Source: Purshia tridentata (Eukaryota > Streptophyta > Magnoliopsida > Rosales > Rosaceae). From it: a DNA stretch of 42,991 bases. Below, one piece after another: positions 10,443 through 21,130 of the stretch (its first letter is position 1; every line of letters starts with the position of its first letter). The position numbers and the translations under genes were made by a program. The notes beneath the pieces are model-generated. The model did not search any database and was not told where the DNA came from. It saw nothing but the letters and a program-made list of their open reading frames with translations. The DNA lies in NCBI GenBank assembly GCA_003254885.1, contig QANT01000935.1, positions 1 through 42,991 of the forward strand, given 5' to 3'.

Positions 10443-11110
10443 TAGGGGTGGGCATCAACCCGCCCACCACCACTTATCGCCCGAGCCGCCACCCATTTAG
10501 TCTTCACCCGATCCACCCAATAGTCGATGGCTCGGATGTGGGTTTCCTCCTTCACCACCCATCACCACCCGTTTAACCGATTATGAATATAGACCGAGCC
10601 GCCACCCGTTTAGTCTTCACCCGATCCACTCAATAGTCGACGGCTCGGATTTGGGTTTCCTCCTTCACCGCCCATTATCACCCGTATCACCCGTTTAACC
10701 GATTATGAATATAGGGAATAGAATAGATGTCTTTTACAAGAGTCAAGAGTTAGTAAAATTATTATATATTTATATAATTACTTTATTCATCATTTTCCTC
10801 ACTTATGTTCTTTAAAAAACATTGTTTCCATACTTTAGAAAGAAGATAAGTCCTTTTTTATGGGTGAAATGGGGGTCATTAACATCATCCTAAGTATATA
10901 CATAAATAATTTGTTTCAATTTTGGGAGGTTGGCATGCATATAAACTCACCCTCACTCTCTTTTATTTCCACTATACCTAAACGGCTCACCCGCTACCAA
11001 CCCGCTCCAACCTGCTCCCCAATTAACTTGTAACCGCCCCGCCCATTGACTATATGGGTGGTGGCGGGTTGAGCTCCCACCCGACCCACCCCGCTCAACA
11101 CCCACCCCTA
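10443..11110. mobile_element. Non-autonomous hAT-like element ending in TAGGGGTGGG
   Basis: The left terminus TAGGGGTGGG (10443-10452) and the right terminus CCCACCCCTA (11101-11110) are a perfect 10-bp inverted pair. Subterminal CCGCCACC/GGTGGCGG words also mirror each other. The element contains a 113-bp tandem duplication (10481-10713). No matching 8-bp flanks are visible. It abuts the N-terminal break of the hAT transposase fragment to the left. Confidence 0.65.
10481..10713. repeat. 113-bp tandem duplication inside the TAGGGGTGGG element
   Basis: CCGAGCCGCCACCC starts at 10481 and again at 10594. The whole unit, including GATCCAC-CAATAGTCGA-GGCTCGGAT and GATTATGAATATAG, is repeated with a few substitutions and about a 9-bp insertion in the second copy. 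Confidence 0.85.
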
Positions 11111-11535
11111 GTATGATGAAGATGTTAGTGGAATCCTATGGCTCATGTGCTACTCTCGTATACCATCCTCACTTTATCAAAATCTCAACTCTATATATGA
11201 TAGCCCGTTAAGTAACTTAAGTTAATAGAAATAAATATAACTTATAATAGATTTGATTCGATAATAATGCGATAGGATTTTATTGTAAATATTTTATATA
11301 TATATATATGTAAAGTATACATTTTATTACTTAATATGAATAAAATATTTTCATATCGAATATCTAATTTTGTCCTTGTGATTTTCATACCTAAATATAA
11401 ATATTAGTATCATAGTGGAACTGCACTATTAAAAGCATTATTACAACACCCCAAATGGATTTGGCTATTAAAGATAGCTTTTACTATAGTAGAAATAGTT
11501 ATATAACTAAACAATTTATAATTGAGTTAATTTTT
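11111..11535. other. AT-rich spacer between two elements
   Basis: Contains a short (AT)n run near 11295-11310. No gene or element could be supported. Confidence 0.5.
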
Positions 11536-12209
11536 AAATGGTTCTATTTCCATCACTTTGTCTTATTTTTACACTCACTTTATTTTTACACCCACCATTA
11601 TATTTGAAAAAAAATATTAAAACACTCTTCACACCTTTTATTATTCTTATAATACCTTTGATGTACAAACTAAAATACCTACTTAATAAACACTCTTCCC
11701 ACTACTTTTAACTATTATCCTACTCATTTTTAAAACAAAAACAAATTTCTTTCAAATTGAACTGAAATTCTCATCAAATTGTTGAAGCACTTCTTATGAA
11801 GAACAATTTGATATGAATTTTTTGTTATAAAAGATGGAATCCAGGTTCTTTAGTAGAAGGCTAAAAGCTAACAAATGAACTTAAATGAAAATTAAAGTTG
11901 AATGACCATATCAACTGACCAATAGTCCACGATTTTTGCCTCAATTCATTTATATAGCTTAGCTGAAAATTTGATACTATTTAAATCATGGAATTCCTAT
12001 AAAGAGTTTTTTTTAAAGGTGGGTGAACTAATAGTTAAAAGAGATAATAAGTGTGTTTATTAAGTATGTGTTTCGATATTTATATTAAAGAATATTATAA
12101 GAATAATGAGAGGTGTAAATAATGTTTTAATATTTTTTTAAAATATAATTATAAGTGTAAAAATCAAGTGGATGTAAAAATAAGACAGAAATGGGAAATT
12201 GAACCACTC
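11536..12209. mobile_element. Foldback MITE with arms of about 200 bp, in the RPL29 promoter region
   Basis: The left arm (from AAATGGTTCTATTTCCATC at 11536) and the reverse complement of the right arm (GAGTGGTTCAATTTCCC ending at 12209) align over about 200 bp. Shared blocks include GTCTTATTTTTACA, AATATTAAAACA, ATTATTCTTATAAT, CTTAATAAACAC and TTTTAACTATTA. It is flanked by a direct 8-bp repeat TAATTTTT (11528-11535 and 12210-12217); that motif is low-complexity, so the evidence is moderate. No open frame. The element ends 176 bp before the RPL29 start codon. Confidence 0.78.
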
Positions 12210-12385
12210 TAATTTTTTTTTTTTGCAGAAATGCTCGACGATAACAATTAACGGTTCTGATTATAGAATGATCAAATATGCTAAGTTGGTTTGTGAGCTG
12301 TCTTCTTGCCCCTTATCAGTTATCTACATCCCAAACCCAACAGCACGAACGCACATACACAGAGACACAGAAAAGCTGAAAAACG

Positions 12386-13864
12386 ATGTTGGGCCCAATA
12401 TCCATAGCTTCACCGTCAGCGGTTGCATTACCCCCAAAGCTGCTCTCGCCAGCTTCCAAGTCCTCCTTCAATGGCCTGACACTCCAACGCGTGAGCTTTG
12501 TTGGCGTTCGCCTTCCGACGGCGTCGTTTCGGAAGCCTTGCTCGTCTTCTTCTTCTTCGGTGGTGATGATGGCCAAGAGAGAGGAAGAGATGAAGGAAAT
12601 CAGAACCAAAACCACCGAAGAAATCAACGAGGAGGTGGTAGACCTCAAAGGAGAGCTCTTCATGCTTCGCCTCCAGAAATCGGCTCGTAACGAGTTCACC
12701 TCCAGCGAGTTCCGTCGCATGCGCAAAAGGGTAATTGTTAATTTTGAATTATTTCTTATGAATTGAATGCAATTGTGAAAATGTGGCTTTATTTTTCTTA
12801 ATTTAGCAGAGAAAGAAAACCCAAGTTTTGTAAGAGAGAAAAAATGGGAATAGAAATGAAAAATTTTCTGATTTTTCACCCCACTTAGCTGAAAGGGATT
12901 TGCAATTCACAATAAAGTGCCTGTTAACTCTGTAAGCCTTGTGGTAGTAAACTGAAGGAGCTTATGAATTTGATAGGATAAAGCCATAAAGTTGGTGTAT
13001 GATGTTAAACTAAGGTTCTTAGGAATACTTAGTGGTGCCTATCAGTGTGTAGTTGGCCCCGGATAGATGGGTTAAGATCATGGGGTTTTTCTTCTGCTTT
13101 TCACTTCTCTTTGTGTGTGTGTGTTTCTCTAAATCTTGTATTACAGAATTCTTCAGAGTCTAACTAATCTGTACAGTCTGCAAAAGTCACCACAAATTTG
13201 TGAATTCTTTAAGTCTATCACTTAAAAATGTTGGGAAGAATCTGTATTAATATAATTTTGGGTACTTTTCAGGTCGTGTGGTTTTTTTCTCTTCTGTTTT
13301 CCATTTTACTGAAAGTTCTAATTTTGAGGGGGAGATGAATGGGGGGGATGGGGATTACATCAAGAAAAAAAATGTACCCTGACTGCCCAATGTTATTTTA
13401 ATCTTGATCTCCTGCACTTGAGTTTTGATGTTTGACAGTATTTTCAAGTTATAGATGTCATCTTATTTTGGAGGAGGATTGGTCTAGTGTTTTGGTTTTG
13501 GGCTTCGGCCCCCATCTTACCGGCAAAAAAGTTATAGATGTCATCTTATTTACAGATTGCTAGTTTATTAGAATTCAATTGATTGTTTTCTGTGCAAATG
13601 TGAGTTTTTGTGGGAGTTGCGGAGGCTCACTTATTAATGTTTCAGATCACCTACTTATGTGAAGTTTATTTTGAATCATAGGTTGCTCGCTTGCTTACTG
13701 TGAAACGAGAAAGAGAGATTGAGGAAGGAATTGGTAAGAGATTGTCAAGAAAGTTCGATCGACAATGGAAGAAAAGCATTGTTGTCAGACCACCTCCATC
13801 CCTGAAGAAGTTGCAAGAGGAAGAAGCAGCTGCTGAAGCTGCAGAAGCCGCGAAATCTTCTTGA
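12386..13864 (+). CDS. RPL29: 50S ribosomal protein L29, chloroplastic (bL29c)
   Basis: Two exons, 12386-12730 and 13682-13864, are spliced at AGG|GTAATT and CATAG|GTT in phase 0, giving 175 residues. Residues 1-60 are Ser/Pro/Ala-rich with basic residues and no early acids (MLGPISIASPSAVALPPK), a chloroplast transit peptide, ending near SSSSVVMMAKRE. Residues 66-130 are the L29 domain, two helices: EEEMKEIRTKTTEEI then DLKGELFMLRLQKSARNEF, continued after the intron by VARLLTVKREREI. This includes the L--EL--LR-Q-A pattern of bacterial L29. The basic, Ala/Glu-rich C-terminal tail (LKKLQEEEAAAEAAEAAKSS) is typical of plastid forms. It is a component of the large subunit of the plastid ribosome near the tunnel exit. 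The start is the first ATG of the frame. The intron (951 bp) holds a small SINE-like insert, and a MITE lies just upstream. Confidence 0.93.
13446..13551 (+). mobile_element. 60-bp SINE-like retroposon with a perfect 23-bp target duplication
   Basis: Positions 13446-13468 and 13529-13551 are identical 23-bp direct repeats (start AAGTTATAGATG, end CATCTTATTT). Between them lies 60 bp (13469-13528) beginning TGGAGGAGGATTGGTCTAGTG, of which TGGTCTAGTG resembles a tRNA-type A box. It continues with GGGCTTCGGCCCCC and ends in an A run. A long target duplication plus a 3' A tail is the mark of LINE-driven retroposition. There is no good B box, so this is a truncated or very short SINE. It sits in the RPL29 intron in the sense direction. 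Confidence 0.7.
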
Positions 13865-14526
13865 GCCATATGTATTCGGCAAATGCTATGTAGTGTTCCT
13901 TTTCAAATTAGCAATATGCGATTTTCTTGGTTTAAATCATTGCTCAATTTCTCCTCCAGACAATTTGTGTATAATGATCTGTTGTTGTAGGTAGGTTAAT
14001 GCGGTGCCCTCTTCCTCAGAAGTCCAGTTGATGTTTTATTTTCTCAACTTATTTTCAATCGCTAGAATGTTGAATTATGAAGCATGGGTTGGTCAGAGTT
14101 TTCCATGAAAAATGAACACACTTATACACACAGTTATATTAAATACTACTATTTCTATGACCCTATGCATAGAGCACTCACGCTGAGGTGAATTTCTCAT
14201 AACCATACAGTGTACCATTCGTTCAAGTTTCTATCGAGAAGTGCTTGAATCCATACTTGATTAGTGTTGAAACCCTGTTAAGAATAAGAGCTCAATGAGA
14301 CTATTCGAGAGTTAGAAATCTAAATAAAAAAGTTAAAAAATTTTGTTGGAAAAAAAAAAAGAGTTAATTTTTAAAATTTCCAAGTCTCACCGTCTCACGC
14401 GTACACAGAGTCACAGACGATAACCAAAGAAGAGGTATAAGTACTGCAAAAACCCAACTCCCTCCTTTTCCGTGATCCTGCTCACTCTTTCTCAAATCTG
14501 AACAGAACCAACCATCGTTGCCATCG
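13865..14526. other. RPL29 3' flank and promoter/5' UTR of the cofactor C gene
   Basis: The first part should contain the RPL29 3' UTR and polyadenylation region (AT-rich, no clear signal chosen). From about 14380 the sequence becomes richer in C and leads into the 5' UTR of the next gene in the same direction. No other gene is visible. Confidence 0.45.
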
Positions 14527-15606
14527 ATGGAAAACGAAGAAGCAGCTCTCTCATTAAACCCCAACCAAGCACAACCAGATCCCCTAGACGAAGACCCAGA
14601 CCTCCAAAAGAAGCGCCAATTGATGCTCGACCGCCTCGCCAACCGCCACCAAACTCGCATAGAAACCTCACTCACCCGCCGATCCGCCGAGTCCGACTCG
14701 TCCTCTTCCCCTTCCTTCGAGTCCACGTCATCATTTCTCTCCCGGTTTTCCATCTCCAAGAGCTCCATCGAGTCTCAGCTCGACCACTGTCGACTCTCCG
14801 GGTCGACTCAGCTCAAACCCCAGCTCGACCAAATCGCCTCCTCCATCTCCGACCTCGAAAAGCTCGTCGCCGAGAACTCGTATTTTCTTCCTTCGTACGA
14901 AGTCCGATCCTCGCTTAAGGCCGTCTCGGATTTGAGACAGAGCCTGGAGAATTTGAGCTCTGAGTTATTGCCCAAAAAGAAATTCTCTTTCAGAAACAAA
15001 GTCACCAAGAAAGACCCAATCGTCGTCGAACCCAAAGAGAAAGAGAAAGCGAAAGAACCGGAGAATTCAAGTTCGGGTTTTAAGGTTCCGGAATCGCCGG
15101 GTTTATGGAACAAGAAAGGCGAGGTTTTGGTGAGTAAATTTAAGGGCTCGGGAGTCGGAGAATTTACGATTTCGGACCTGGATTCCTGCGAAGTGAGGCT
15201 AATAGGTTCTGTGAGAGCTCTTTTTGTTCATAAATTAAGGAACTGCAGGGTTTATACGGGTCCTGTAATGTGTTCGATTCTGATTGATGGAGTTGAAGAT
15301 TGTGTTTTTATAATGGCGTCGCATCAAATTCGGATTCACAATGCGAAAAGGAGCGATTTTTACTTGAGGGTGAGGAGCCGGCCTATAATTGAGGACAGTA
15401 GTTGCGTGAGGTTTGCGCCGTACTGTTTGAGCTATAAAGGGATTGAGGAAGAGCTAAGGGAGGCCAGTCTTGATGAGGAGACGGAGAATTGGGCCAATGT
15501 GGATGATTTCCTGTGGTTGCGGGCTGTTCAGTCGCCGAATTGGTCGGTTTTGCCCGAGAATGAGAGAGTTGGAATGGTTGATATTTCAAATTCAGAGGAA
15601 AGTTAG
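14527..15606 (+). CDS. POR: Tubulin-folding cofactor C (TBCC; PORCINO-like)
   Basis: A single uninterrupted frame of 359 codons; Arabidopsis PORCINO (At4g39920) is also, from memory, intronless and of similar length. The start is ATG 14527 (TCGATGGAA, with G at +4); the frame is open three codons upstream only from TTG. Residues 20-150 are helical and Ser-rich (DLQKKRQLMLDRLANRHQTR; SISDLEKLVAENSYFL), matching the N-terminal spectrin-like region of TBCC. A charged linker follows (150-180). Residues about 190-310 are the C-CAP/TBCC beta-helix (VPESPGLWNKKGEV; LRNCRVYTGPV; SILIDGVEDCVFIMASHQIRIHNA; DFYLRVRSRPIIEDSS; VRFAPY). The arginine of HQIRIH (R269) corresponds to the catalytic arginine finger that stimulates GTP hydrolysis by beta-tubulin. 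Its role is assembly of alpha/beta-tubulin dimers with cofactors D and E in the cytosol. I see no breaks. Confidence 0.95.
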   Translation: MENEEAALSLNPNQAQPDPLDEDPDLQKKRQLMLDRLANRHQTRIETSLTRRSAESDSSSSPSFESTSSFLSRFSISKSSIESQLDHCRLSGSTQLKPQLDQIASSISDLEKLVAENSYFLPSYEVRSSLKAVSDLRQSLENLSSELLPKKKFSFRNKVTKKDPIVVEPKEKEKAKEPENSSSGFKVPESPGLWNKKGEVLVSKFKGSGVGEFTISDLDSCEVRLIGSVRALFVHKLRNCRVYTGPVMCSILIDGVEDCVFIMASHQIRIHNAKRSDFYLRVRSRPIIEDSSCVRFAPYCLSYKGIEEELREASLDEETENWANVDDFLWLRAVQSPNWSVLPENERVGMVDISNSEES

Positions 15607-17718
15607 GCTGTTGCCCATTTTGTTGGTTTGTAGTGTCCTTGGAGTAAAAGGTAACATTCTTTTGTTTTATTGGGTATTCATATATGTATTATGCCATTGT
15701 TGAGTGGGTTGGATTGATTGGCCTTTCTCTAACATTCGGATTATTGATTAGTATTCTGTTTCTTGAAGTTTTTATTTTTATTTTTATATCAGTAAACAAG
15801 TCATCTGTCAAAATAGTTATAATGTTGCAATGTAAAATTGTGGGAACTTGGAGGTAGCACTTGGTGCATGAGATTGATGCTGGATGAAGGAGTGAGAAAA
15901 GACATAAACCCAGATGTCAGTACAGATTTACCTTGATTTGTATTTGAAATGTGTATCTTGCTGCTTGCAATACGTTACTTTGATGCTTTATTGTTCTCTT
16001 TTGGAGATATGGGTCCTGGATTTATAAACTCTCTCCTTTCTGTGAGTTTGAAGCTCCAGATTTTCTGTTGTGTAGGTTGTTCATTGGTTGATGTTTTGGT
16101 CATGTAAAAAAGAAGCCTAAATTGTTACAAAAGATTGACACATTAAGCTTGCAACTGTTGGTGATGGTGTAGTACAAATCCAGGTGGTTGATAAGCATCC
16201 CAAAATCAGAACTAGATGTTAGCAATAACTGTTGTACTTTTTATCCATTACACATATTTATTATTTTTAATATATATATTAGTTACTTTCTCATAGAATG
16301 TAGTCATTTTGCGGTAGAATACCCATTTTCTGTTATTTATGAACTCAAGCAGACACAGACTTTATGTTTTTTCCATTTAGTAGATATGAGATTAAGCAGA
16401 TATGAGATTAAGCAGACTATAGAGAAATCCAGTGGAAAGGGAAGCATGTTACTAGATTGCTTTTGATTAAAGCTGCTGTCATAACATCAAACAATTTGTT
16501 CTTTACAAGAACTAATTTTCTTAGCATAAATTGAGCTTCTTACATATTTCCCTTTCTGATGTAATTGTTTTAAATATAATTGGTGATGGTAGTTTATAAA
16601 AACTTTGATGTTTTGATTTTTAATTTTTACGAACAGTTTCAGATGCATCTCTTTAAATGGCCCTCTTTTTTTCTTTTTCTTTTTTGCTTTGAAGTTTGAA
16701 AAATTCCTGATAGGTTATCCATTTCTACTTCCATTCAGTCAGTCCATCAAGCAGATCAGACCCAAAAAATAAAATAAAAATAAAAACCCCATCGAGCAGA
16801 TTACATGTGGAGAGCACGGGGGAAGTGAAATACTAATGCTATGATTTCTAAGTACGACTGTTATGATTGTTGATAATTAAACCTTTTGTCTGTAAAGTTC
16901 TCTTTTCAGGAGAATAATTTCATAGTGAATAGTGATCAATTGAGCTTTTTATACTTTTTGATATTGCCCTTCTCGCATAACATCTCTTCCTGTGGGAGGT
17001 AACCAACCTAAAAGGTAAGATGCTGACTTGAAGTTGTTGGTCATATTTGTTAGATGACTTGCTGGAGTCGGTTAATTTCATTTACTTAAATGGCTCTTTT
17101 TACTCTGCTGATTTCAAGAACACAGTGGATCTCTTTGCTAATAGTAGGTATTATGATTTTATGCTCAGAATCTACTGAATGCATGATTAATGTTTTGCTG
17201 CTTGATTTTGTTGCCTAAAGTCTAGGGATTTAAGTTTATACTGTCCTACTAAAATAAACATCAGAATTCAGATGTCTTCCATGTTCGAGACTGAATAACA
17301 GAAGACTAGTGGTCTTAGTTTCTTATATCAATGTAAGAAAAGATTGTTGTTTTTTGTATTATGTTACAGAAGTCCCAATGAACTAAAATATGTCATGACT
17401 ATGTTTCTGAAGTTTTTTAATTGCGAAGTCAAGTCACCAGGCATTTTCTTTGTGCTAAAGGACTGAATGCTTTGTGATTTTGTTGTATGGTACAAAAAAA
17501 TTAGTTGTCTTTGTTTTTTCCTCCTGATTGTATTAGGACTGCATAAAGAAAATGCTGAAAAATATGGTTTATTGGGATTGCAGCAAATTTCCAAAGTCTT
17601 TCAGCTTATGTGGACTGTTTTCTATGACTAGCTTCTTATTTCAGCATTTGTGGTCAGCCATAGAACAGTCACTGATCTCATACCAATTCCAAGATGAGTA
17701 ATTTAGAATTAATTAAGA
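15607..17718. other. POR 3' flank and gene-free spacer
   Basis: Immediately after the stop the sequence is T-rich, as in a plant 3' UTR; a possible UTR intron donor (AAAAG|GTAACA) lies near 15650. The rest is AT-rich with short noise frames. A 17-bp doublet (AGATATGAGATTAAGC twice) occurs near 16383. No further gene or RNA could be supported. Confidence 0.45.
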
Positions 17719-17952
17719 GTGAATTACAGTGACATTCTTGAGTTTGTGTAAGCAACAAACAAAATATACTTGTCCAATGTAGCATGTTAATTATGAAAAT
17801 AATAATTTTAAAAACAATGGAGACAAGTCCTTGCACTGGAACATATCCTGTTTGTAATGTTCGGAACGATATCAATCAAGGAGGATGTTAGTGTTACTCA
17901 AAGGGGAAATATATTTATTACACATAAGCTCAAGGACACCAATGTAATTTTC
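17719..17952. mobile_element. MITE-like element with terminal inverted repeats of about 30 bp
   Basis: The left AGTGAATTACAGTGACATTC (from 17719), running on into TTGAGTTTGTG, pairs with the reverse complement of the right end, AAAATTACATTGGTGTCC then TTGAGCTTATG (17925-17952). The ACA-TG-CATCCTTGAG motif is common in plant MITEs. Target duplication not resolved. Confidence 0.5.
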
Positions 17953-18202
17953 TAAATATTTGTTTTTGTAGTAATAAAATACCCTTGTATTTAAATCTTT
18001 GGTTATACTTATCTTGGAATCAAATACAAATTCCACTTATTTTGTTGGCCTTAAACTTATTTTGTTGACTTTGAAATCATATCATATAAACGTGAATCAT
18101 GTTGTTTGGTAGGCAATGAGCATGCATTCATATGTGATACTTATTTGTTTTGGCTTTGTCAGGGTCAATTCAATTGTTTGGAAATGTCATCTGTCAAATT
18201 TT

Positions 18203-18364
18203 AAGAAATGTAGAAAGTTAGAAACCCTAATTTGAGGATGAAAATTTTGGTTTAAAGATTGGGTTCTCTCTCTCACAAGAAACGTAGAAAGTTAGAAACC
18301 CTAATTTGAGGATGAACATTTTGGTTTAAAGATTGGGTTCTCTCTCTCTCTCTCTCTCTCTCTC
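18203..18364. repeat. 74-bp tandem duplication followed by a (CT)n tract
   Basis: AAGAAATGTAGAAAGTTAG at 18203 recurs as AAGAAACGTAGAAAGTTAG at 18277. The full 74-bp unit (ending GATTGGGTTCTCTCTCTC) is repeated with two or three substitutions. The second copy runs into a pure CT run to 18364. Confidence 0.88.
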
Positions 18365-18391
18365 CAATCTATGGTGCTAGCTAGCTAGTAG

Positions 18392-18799
18392 CTAGGCTGT
18401 TGATAGCATGACAAATATTAAAGCTCTTTGGAAGTTCACGCCCATTGACACCGACTTTGACTTCATTTTTGGCCTATGAGATAGATGGGAATCTTCATAG
18501 TTTAGCCTAATTTTTCCAATTAAGAATTGATTGTATGAAAAAGAATGGTAGTTTGTCCTGGATTTATGACCAAACATAGATTTGTTTGTTAAAGAACAAA
18601 TCAAAGATTCCTTTTCCTTTAAAGGATTGTACACCGTCTCTAGTATTATATTAGAGATAGAAAAGTGAAACTTGCTTTTGATTAATTGTTTAATAATTCC
18701 TCTCACAGAACTGTCAAAGTTGGGGTCGGCAGCAAGCACTTGCTCTGCCATTTCCACACAGCAGAAGTCATAATCTGGAACCCTGCGAAGCTTTCCAGC
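18392..18799 (-). pseudogene. Unrecognised exon-like fragment
   Basis: On the minus strand a CATAG acceptor-like site at 18100+700 (18800-18801) is followed by an open stretch reading AGKLRRVPDYDFCCVEMAEQ then VLAADPNFDSSVRGIIKQLI. The frame remains open to 18392 (about 135 codons), but its later part looks like AT-rich chance translation. The first 42 codons have believable composition. I do not recognise the family and see no adjoining exons, so it may be an orphan exon, a gene relic or chance. Confidence 0.22.
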
Positions 18800-18801
18800 C
18801 T

Positions 18802-20585
18802 ATGAATGGTTTGTCTCTTAGCAAAAGTCACAACTCACAAGCACTTGTCTATATTCTGAAGACATGGGTCTGAACTTGTTTTTGCATCAAAGCATTAGCA
18901 CTATATATATGGACGTCTGATTATTGGGAAAATCTACCATAGCACTGCATGTGGATAAACAGATACATTTTTTGACCATTGAATGTTGATATGGTTCATT
19001 TTTTCTCTACTAGGATATAGTTTTCCACCGTTAGATTTGGATGTTAAATTTGGATGTATGACATAGGGTGTTTGTAACATAAATGGTCTCTTGATAAATA
19101 TATACAAATGTGGGCCCCTCATCATATGAATTGACATTTGTAATTATAGTATATACCATCGGTTATTGGAAGGAGAGGACATGGCAAAGCATATGGGGAT
19201 GCCCTCATGGTAGCCTACTCTTTATCAGTTAATGATTTCTTTTCAATCGTACCTACTCCAACCATGTGATTATCAGCTTTGCACAAAAAGTTTAAAGCAT
19301 TGACTAGATTCTCTTATATCATATATCCAATTAACTGGTATACATAATATCATGGTTGTCATGGTAATCTGTTCCTACTCCATATATCATGTGACTTAAA
19401 GCTTTGCCATGCAGAAATGTTTGCATCATTGACTATGTTCTCTTAACCACTAACCAATCAACTGATATATAAATGCAAATATATATATATATATATACAC
19501 ACACACACGGAAATGTTCTCTTACTGGTCTGTGAATCCAAATCATTGATGAGGTTGGCTCTTGTCTGAATTTATGGTCTAGATTTTAAACTTGGTTGATC
19601 CCTTGATGGTGATCTCTCTCTCTCTCTCTCTCTCTTATATAGTCTATTCTTTGACACGTTACATCATGTTCTGGCACAATATTAATGTTCTTCGGTGGTC
19701 ATTGCCCGCTGGCTCCATGCTGGGTTTGCTTATTGAGTGCTGAAAAGAGAAAGATATCCAACTGGATTAGTGAAATCCACAGAGTCAAGGTACGTTTTCA
19801 ATAAACTTTTGAAGTGTGATTGTTGGATATATGTACGTAAGTTATTTTCTTGATCCGAATGCTTCTAACTCAAAGAGTTTAGAATACAAGGGTTTCTTTT
19901 ATTTTCTTGTTTACCTTCAACTCCACACTTGGTGATCACTATTTTAACATGACGATCGGGTTGGCCATAAGATCTAAGCTCGTTTACCTTCCACTCCCAC
20001 TTGGTGATCACTGATCACCATCTCGATCAACCTTATATCTGTATGAGCTTAATTCGCTAGCCGCCCATGGTGGTTTTTATTAATCTTAGGGGCATGCTAT
20101 GTGTGATTTAATCGAAACTTGTTAGGCCTCAATCAATCAACCAATCACACTAATCACTTTAATATCATACTTATGCTCCATATTGGTGATAATCCAATTG
20201 AAGCGGTAACATATTTTTTTGAAAGAAACTGCATTTGTGTTTCTGACATATCCTGACAGTAAATTGGGCACAAAAACAATGATTAATTACTGTGACGCTG
20301 GCTAGGTTGATTGTATATATTCTTTTGTTCTTTGGTGTGCATTTCAATACTACAATTTGTTTGGTTTTGTTTTTGTTCGCCGCATAGTTCTTAGATGTCC
20401 ATTTCTTCCTTGGCAGTATGTTGTGCATGCTATGTTGGTGCTGTCTTTAAATTAACCATTTCTTTTTAAAATTAACCATTCCACCTGCCATTTACGCAGA
20501 AGCTTCTTAAAAGAAGAGAAAAGGAGGTTTAACACTTTTACTTTTCGCTGATTTAAAAAAAAATATAAGCTACTAAGCTTATTCT
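18802..20585. other. Gene-free AT-rich region with microsatellites
   Basis: Contains a compound (AT)n(AC)n tract at about 19479-19508 and a (CT)n run at about 19613-19636. A diverged direct repeat also occurs: the word CCTACTC and about 90 following bases at 19252 recur at 19374, including TCAGCTTTGCA/AAAGCTTTGCC and CATTGACTA-TTCTCTTA. No gene is supported. Confidence 0.5.
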
Positions 20586-20809
20586 ATTTACCTGTCATGG
20601 GCTGTGCCCCGGTAAGAATTTGAATACAGCCCAAATAGGCATCTTAAGTAGAGGCTAAAGCTAAATAGTATAGGTTCGTTATGGGGCCTGTATTCCAGAA
20701 CCGACCCATCCAATATTTGCAATTGGGCCTGCAAAGTGTATATGCCGGTGTTCTTACTGTTTGTAAAGGAAAATTCTAAAACGCATACAGTCCAACTCCC
20801 ACCATGTCG

Positions 20810-21046
20810 CTGGCCCCACCACTGGCCGGCACGCCTCTCTCGCGTCATTCCCTCTGTTTCTCTCTTCTTCTCATTCTCTCTCTCTTCCTCTCCCCTTTCC
20901 TTCTCTCTTCCTCTCTCTTCAATCGGCCGGCAACCTTGTTGGCCTCTCATTGCTACGAATTGAAAAGAGAGGGAGAGAATAGAGGAAGAGCGGGAAGGAG
21001 AGAGAGGGGTGGGCCAATGGGAGGCACACCAGTTGGTGGTAGGGCC
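20810..21046. repeat. Imperfect inverted repeat, polypyrimidine arm facing polypurine arm
   Basis: The CT-rich arm (about 20810-20925: CTGGCCCCACCACTGGCC, then CT-rich to CTTCAATCGG) and the AG-rich arm (about 20957-21046: CGAATTGAAAAGAGAGGG through GGTGGTAGGGCC) are roughly reverse complementary around a 30-nt loop. Open frames through it are low-complexity translations of this composition and are not called as genes. Confidence 0.5.
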
Positions 21047-21130
21047 AATGACGGGTGGAGGTTGGGCGCTCTAGTTCTTTATTTTAATTTTTCAATTAAG
21101 GGCAAATTTGAAAATATTTAGGATAAAAAA

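Noticed and set aside
12316-12879. 187-codon minus-strand frame over RPL29 exon 1
   Set aside because: It lies opposite a well-supported exon with a transit peptide and L29 domain; it is a shadow.
14518-14526. Three-codon upstream extension of the cofactor C frame
   Set aside because: It begins with TTG; the first ATG is at 14527 in a good context.
20736-21121. Open frames of 75 to 120 codons in both directions
   Set aside because: They are translations of the polypyrimidine/polypurine foldback, giving Ser/Leu or Arg/Glu runs.
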